This document shows positions 60,618 to 64,000 of a stretch of 64,000 nt of DNA, piece after piece (the stretch's first letter is position 1; each line of letters opens with the position of its first letter). Under the pieces are notes generated by a model that was given only the letters and a program-made list of their open reading frames with translations, did no database searches and was not told the origin of the DNA. The stretch spans positions 471,111 to 535,110 of the forward strand of contig NZ_LT671675.1 of NCBI RefSeq assembly GCF_900143685.1. Reading direction: 5' to 3'. The stretch comes from Parolsenella massiliensis (GTDB lineage: Bacteria; Actinomycetota; Coriobacteriia; Coriobacteriales; Atopobiaceae). The translations under genes were made by a program, and so were the position numbers.

Positions 60618-61571
60618 ATGGAGCGGATCCCAAGCGAATACGTGTCGTGCCACCTGTGCCCGCGCGCGTGCGGAGCCAATCGCGCGGCCGGTGCGCGCGG
60701 GGCGTGCGGTGCCACGGCAACCCTTCGCGTGGCCCGCGCGGCCCTGCACTTCTGGGAGGAGCCGCCCATCTCGGGCGAGGCGGGGTCGGGCGCCATCTTC
60801 TTCTCGGCCTGCACGCTTCGCTGTGTCTTTTGCCAAAACGTCCAGATCAGCTCGGGCAACTTTGGCGCGGACGTCTCCGTGGCCCGCGTGGCCCAGATGA
60901 TGCTCGAGCTTGAGGCCCAGGGCGCGCTCAACATCAACCTCGTGACGCCGGGCCACTTTGCCTCGCAGGTGGTCGAGGCCGTCCACATGGCACGTGACGC
61001 CGGGCTTTCCATCCCCATCGTGTGCAACACGGGCGGCTACGAGACGCTCGAGTGCGTGCGCCTGCTGTCCCAGGTGGTCGACGTGTGGCTCACGGACTTC
61101 AAGTACGCGAGCGCAGACCTGGCCGCCGAGCTGTCACGCGCCCGTGACTACCCGGCCGTTGCCGCGGTGGCCCTCACGGCCATGCTCGAGAGCGTGCGTG
61201 CCCACGGAGGGCCCGCCAGCGGCGAGGGCGGCCGGATGCTTCGCGGCGTCATCGTGCGTCACCTCGTGCTGCCCGGGCACACGGACGACTCCATGGCCGT
61301 GCTCGACCGCGTCTGGGAGCTCGCGGGCAACGACGTGGACATCTCGGTCATGAACCAGTACACGCCCAACGCCGCGTGTCGCGCCCGTGGCGGCGACCTC
61401 GCGCGCGCCGTGACGGACGAGGAGTACGAGCTTGTGCTCGACCATGCCGACGACCTGGGCTTCGAGCGCATGTGGTGGCAGCAGGGCGGTACGGTGTCCG
61501 AGAGCTTCGTGCCAGCGTTCGACATGACGGGCGTTGAGGGGCCGGAGCTGGCGAGTCGTCGGCACGACTAG
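60618..61571 (+). CDS. PflA-like radical SAM protein
   Basis: A 317-residue radical SAM enzyme related to pyruvate formate-lyase activating enzyme and to the widespread YgiQ/AmmeMemoRadiSam-like group. The [4Fe-4S]/SAM motif is SACTLRCVFCQN (CxxxCxxC). An additional N-terminal cysteine set (SCHLCPRACGANR ... GACGA) probably binds another metal. GHFASQVVEA, NTGGYETLE and LTDFKYAS are typical of this subgroup. The target is unknown; no glycyl-radical enzyme is in the window. ATG 60618 follows TGGAGG and the frame upstream runs into tRNA-Ala. Confidence 0.85.
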   Translation: MERIPSEYVSCHLCPRACGANRAAGARGACGATATLRVARAALHFWEEPPISGEAGSGAIFFSACTLRCVFCQNVQISSGNFGADVSVARVAQMMLELEAQGALNINLVTPGHFASQVVEAVHMARDAGLSIPIVCNTGGYETLECVRLLSQVVDVWLTDFKYASADLAAELSRARDYPAVAAVALTAMLESVRAHGGPASGEGGRMLRGVIVRHLVLPGHTDDSMAVLDRVWELAGNDVDISVMNQYTPNAACRARGGDLARAVTDEEYELVLDHADDLGFERMWWQQGGTVSESFVPAFDMTGVEGPELASRRHD

Positions 61572-61651
61572 CGCCCGTCCAGAACGGCTAGACTAAAAAG
61601 GGTAGGACCAACATGGCCCCGGGACTTGCGGGGCAGATGCGAGGAGCACCC

Positions 61652-61963
61652 ATGGCAGACGAGACACCCCTGACCGACGAGGAGCGCGAGGAGCTCAGGC
61701 GCCTTCGCGCCGAGAAGGCGGCCCGCGAGCGCGCGCAGCAAGACGCCGCCCAGAAGGCCGAGCTCGAGCGCCTGCGCTCCGAGCAGGCCGAGGCCGAGCA
61801 GGAGGCGCTCGACGCCAGCCGCCGCGAGCGCGCCCGCGAGTACATGGAGCCCGACGACGACCTCAAGATGCCCGTCGGCCAGAAGATCGTCCTGCTCGCG
61901 CTCGCCGTCATCGTGGCGCTGTTCGTCATGAGCGTCGTGGGCGGCGGCCTCATCTCCAACTAG
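61652..61963 (+). CDS. Small charged coiled-coil membrane protein
   Basis: A 103-residue protein of unknown function. The first 75 residues are a highly charged helix (EEREELRRLRAEKAARERAQ, continuing with Glu/Ala/Arg heptads), and the last 25 are one membrane helix (KIVLLALAVIVALFVMSVVG). The layout is a miniature of the tail-anchored coiled-coil protein at 44240-45718. ATG 61652 follows GAGGAG. Confidence 0.7.
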   Translation: MADETPLTDEEREELRRLRAEKAARERAQQDAAQKAELERLRSEQAEAEQEALDASRRERAREYMEPDDDLKMPVGQKIVLLALAVIVALFVMSVVGGGLISN

Positions 61964-62024
61964 CGCCGCGCCCGCGCCGGCAGTGACGCAAGCCGCGAAA
62001 CACTCACGAAAGAGGGGGAGCGCA

Positions 62025-63503
62025 ATGTCGCTCACGGACGCAACGAGGCCCACGGACGTCTCGCTCAACACGGACCTGTACGAGCTCACGATGGCCCAGG
62101 GATTCTGGGAGAGCGGCCTCATGGACGCAGAGGCCTGCTTCACGGTCTTCTTCCGTGACGCGCCGTTCAACGGAGGATATGCCGTGGCCTGCGGCACCGG
62201 CCAGATTGCGGCCCTCGTCGAGAACTTCCGCTACACCGAGGAAGACATCGCCTACCTCGCCTCCATCCAGGCCCCCGGCGGCGGTGCCCTGTTCAAGCCG
62301 GGCTTTCTCGAGTGGCTCTCCCGCTTCTCGATGGACGTCGACGTGTGGGCCGTGCCCGAGGGACAGGTGGTGTTCCCCCGCGAGCCGATCGTGCGCGTGC
62401 AGGGTCCCATGGCGGCCTGCCAGCTCATCGAGACGGCCCTGCTCAACCTCGTGAACTTCCAGACGCTCGTCGCCACCAAGACGGCGCGCGTCGTCCAGGC
62501 GGCCGAGGGCCACGCGGTCTCTGACTTTGGCCTGCGCCGCGCCCAGGGCCCCGACGGCGGCCTGGCCGTGGCTCGCGCCTCCTACGTGGGAGGGGCGAGC
62601 TCCACGTCCAACTGCCTTGCCGGCAAGATCTACGGCATCCCGGTGTTTGGCACGCACGCCCACTCCTGGGTCATGGCATTTCCCTCCGAGCTCGAGGCGT
62701 TCCGCGCGTTCGCCCGCACGAGCCCCAAGAACTGCGTGCTTCTCGTTGACACCTATGACGTGCGCCAGGGCGTGGAGAACGCCGTGACGGTTGCCAAGGA
62801 GATGGAGCGGGACGGCGAGCGCCTCGCCGCCGTGCGCATCGACTCCGGAGACCTCGCCAAGCTCTCCAAGTACGCGCGCAAGACGTTTGACGAGGCGGGG
62901 CTGCCCTACGTGAGGGTGTCTGCCTCGAACGACCTCGACGAGTACACGATCCAGTCGCTGTTCGCCCAGGGTGCGCCCATCGACTCGTTTGGCGTAGGCA
63001 CCAAGCTCGCCACGTGCGACCCTCAGCCCTCGCTGGGCGGCGTCTACAAGCTTGCCGCCGTGCGCAAGGCCGGCGAGTGCGACTGGCGCCCTACGATGAA
63101 GCTGTCCGAGGTCGCCTACAAGCGCACCATCCCCGGCATCCAGCAGGTCGCGCGCTTCTATGACGAGGCGGGCTGCCCGGTGGGAGACGTCATCTACGAC
63201 GAGACGATGGAAGGCGCCAGCCGCGAGCGCTGCGTGGACGTCCTGGACGCCGAGACGAGCTACGACTTTGCCGGCCACACCTGCGAGGACCTGCTCGTGC
63301 CCGTCGTGACCCACGGCGAGCGCGTGGGAGGCCCCGAGGGCATCGAGGACGCGAAGCACCGCTGCAGAGACGCGCTCATGCACCTTGACCCGGCGGTCCG
63401 GCGCTTCCTGAACCCGCAGGTCTACCCCGTGGGCATCGAGACGGAGCTGTCGCGGCTGCGCCAGCGCCTCGTTCGCGAGGAGCGCGCCGCCCAGGCTCGC
63501 TAG
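62025..63503 (+). CDS. pncB: Nicotinate phosphoribosyltransferase
   Basis: Converts nicotinate and PRPP to nicotinate mononucleotide for NAD salvage; 492 residues, the longer Gram-positive type. Features are NTDLYELTMAQGFWESG, LLNLVNFQTLVATKTARVV, SDFGLRRAQGPDGG, GTHAHSWVMAFPSELEAFRA, VDTYDVRQGVENAV, RIDSGDLAKLSK and FGVGTKLATCDPQPSLGGVYKL. ATG 62025 follows AGAGGGGGAG. A GTGACA-type repeat begins on its stop codon. Confidence 0.95.
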   Translation: MSLTDATRPTDVSLNTDLYELTMAQGFWESGLMDAEACFTVFFRDAPFNGGYAVACGTGQIAALVENFRYTEEDIAYLASIQAPGGGALFKPGFLEWLSRFSMDVDVWAVPEGQVVFPREPIVRVQGPMAACQLIETALLNLVNFQTLVATKTARVVQAAEGHAVSDFGLRRAQGPDGGLAVARASYVGGASSTSNCLAGKIYGIPVFGTHAHSWVMAFPSELEAFRAFARTSPKNCVLLVDTYDVRQGVENAVTVAKEMERDGERLAAVRIDSGDLAKLSKYARKTFDEAGLPYVRVSASNDLDEYTIQSLFAQGAPIDSFGVGTKLATCDPQPSLGGVYKLAAVRKAGECDWRPTMKLSEVAYKRTIPGIQQVARFYDEAGCPVGDVIYDETMEGASRERCVDVLDAETSYDFAGHTCEDLLVPVVTHGERVGGPEGIEDAKHRCRDALMHLDPAVRRFLNPQVYPVGIETELSRLRQRLVREERAAQAR

Positions 63504-63534
63504 GTGACAATTGGGGATGGGGCCAACTGCCACC
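63503..63534 (+). repeat. Degenerate GTGACA-type repeat at the pncB stop codon
   Basis: GGTGAC, core AATTGGGGATGGGGCC, then TGCCACC. The stem is imperfect; its place on the last base of the stop codon matches the copies at 6866 and 43524. Confidence 0.65.
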
Positions 63535-63598
63535 GCCGCCCTCGGCATATCTGATACACTCACTCAGTTACATCGCGTGCACGGAGAAGGGATACATC

Positions 63599-64000
63599 GT
63601 GGTCGAGACGATCGAGAAGCTGGTTCGCGCGGCGGTCGAGGAGGCGCAGGCGGCCGGCGAGCTGCCGCAGTTCGAGGTCGCTGACCTGGGTCTCGAGCGC
63701 CCGGCAGACGCCTCGCACGGTGACTGGACGAGCACCGTTGCCCTGCGCAGCGCCAAGGCCGCCCACATGGCCCCCCGCGCCATCGCGGACGCCATCGCCA
63801 AGCACCTGCCCGACGCCCCCGAGGTGGACCACGTGGAGGTCGCCGGCCCTGGCTTCGTGAACATCTACCTGTCTGCCGCCGCCGGCAACGAGATCTTCCG
63901 CACGGCCCGCGAGCAGGGCGCCGACTTCGGCCGCTCCAATCTCGGCGCCGGCCAGCGCGTCCAGGTCGAGTTCGTCTCGGCCAACCCCGTGGGCCCGCTG
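63599..64000 (+). CDS. argS: Arginyl-tRNA synthetase, N-terminal part (cut by the window end)
   Basis: The first 134 codons of ArgS. The N-terminal tRNA D-loop-binding domain is visible (VVETIEKLVRAAVEEAQAAG, DLGLERPADASHGDW, VEVAGPGFVNIYL), and the frame reaches VEFVSANPVGPL just before the class I HVGH motif. GTG 63599 follows GAGAAGGGA. The remaining protein lies beyond the window. Confidence 0.93.
   Translation, partial: MVETIEKLVRAAVEEAQAAGELPQFEVADLGLERPADASHGDWTSTVALRSAKAAHMAPRAIADAIAKHLPDAPEVDHVEVAGPGFVNIYLSAAAGNEIFRTAREQGADFGRSNLGAGQRVQVEFVSANPVGPL

Noticed and set aside
1-64000. CRISPR array, prophage or integrative element
   Set aside because: I saw no regularly spaced direct repeats, no integrase, recombinase or phage structural gene, and no tRNA-end duplication beside tRNA-Leu or tRNA-Ala.

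Overview
The window is a gene-dense stretch of a high-GC, Gram-positive-type anaerobe chromosome. Gene content and style point to the Coriobacteriia, most likely an Olsenella/Atopobiaceae-like gut or oral actinobacterium. Supporting signs are GC-rich codon use throughout, a SUF-only Fe-S system with SufU, superoxide reductase, FeoA/FeoB, a CarD regulator, NlpC/P60 cell-wall enzymes, and dispersed palindromic intergenic repeats. This assignment is inference; there is no rRNA in the window.

Layout. 1-2.8 kb (minus): the end of a KdpD/KdpE-like two-component system and an ADP-ribosylglycohydrolase whose 5' end carries two apparent frameshifts. 3.1-9.0 kb (plus): metG, rsmA, tatD, a D-Ala-D-X ligase with a VanA-like specificity loop, and comF. 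9.1-18.8 kb: a long structured leader ahead of an amino-acid-binding lipoprotein, hpf and degV, then a fused dehydrogenase/Cys-His-rich/membrane protein followed by NYN-LOTUS and HEAT-repeat proteins, icd, a SurA-like foldase, and a DUF523(TudS)-purine nucleoside phosphorylase fusion. 19.0-23.2 kb: feoA-feoA-feoB and mtnN. 23.2-25.4 kb: a membrane protein and an NlpC/P60 hydrolase. 25.5-31.3 kb (minus): sufC-sufB-sufD-sufS-sufU-rrf2, with sufD broken by a sequencing-adapter insert. 31.4-34.7 kb: a bile-acid/sodium-type symporter, a KduD-like SDR and KdgT permease. 35.0-39.4 kb: dnaE and desulfoferrodoxin. 39.7-47.1 kb: nitroreductase, queH, a 12alpha-hydroxysteroid-dehydrogenase-like SDR, queA, an acidic coiled-coil tail-anchored protein and tgt. 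47.2-55.0 kb: SecD-like protein, a RecJ-helicase fusion, rel and a metallo-beta-lactamase-fold protein, closed by tRNA-Leu(CAA). 55.3-64.0 kb: carD, an RsmB-like methyltransferase (minus), infC-rpmI-rplT, a WecA/TagO-type glycosyltransferase (minus), a probable 6S RNA, tRNA-Ala(CGC), a PflA-like radical SAM protein, a small membrane protein, nicotinate phosphoribosyltransferase and the start of argS.

Functional links. SUF assembly would supply [4Fe-4S] clusters to several window proteins (the TudS fusion, QueH, the radical SAM protein, the Rrf2 regulator), and FeoAB would supply the iron. QueH, QueA and Tgt form a queuosine tRNA-modification set without the early de novo genes. KduD-like SDR plus KdgT suggest uronate/ketodeoxygluconate use.

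Data quality. Two places carry Illumina Nextera adapter sequence: 28845-28922, with a 40-bp inverted copy of the sufB/sufD boundary beside it, and 41199-41217. Gene order across these points should not be trusted, and the broken sufD is an artefact rather than biology.
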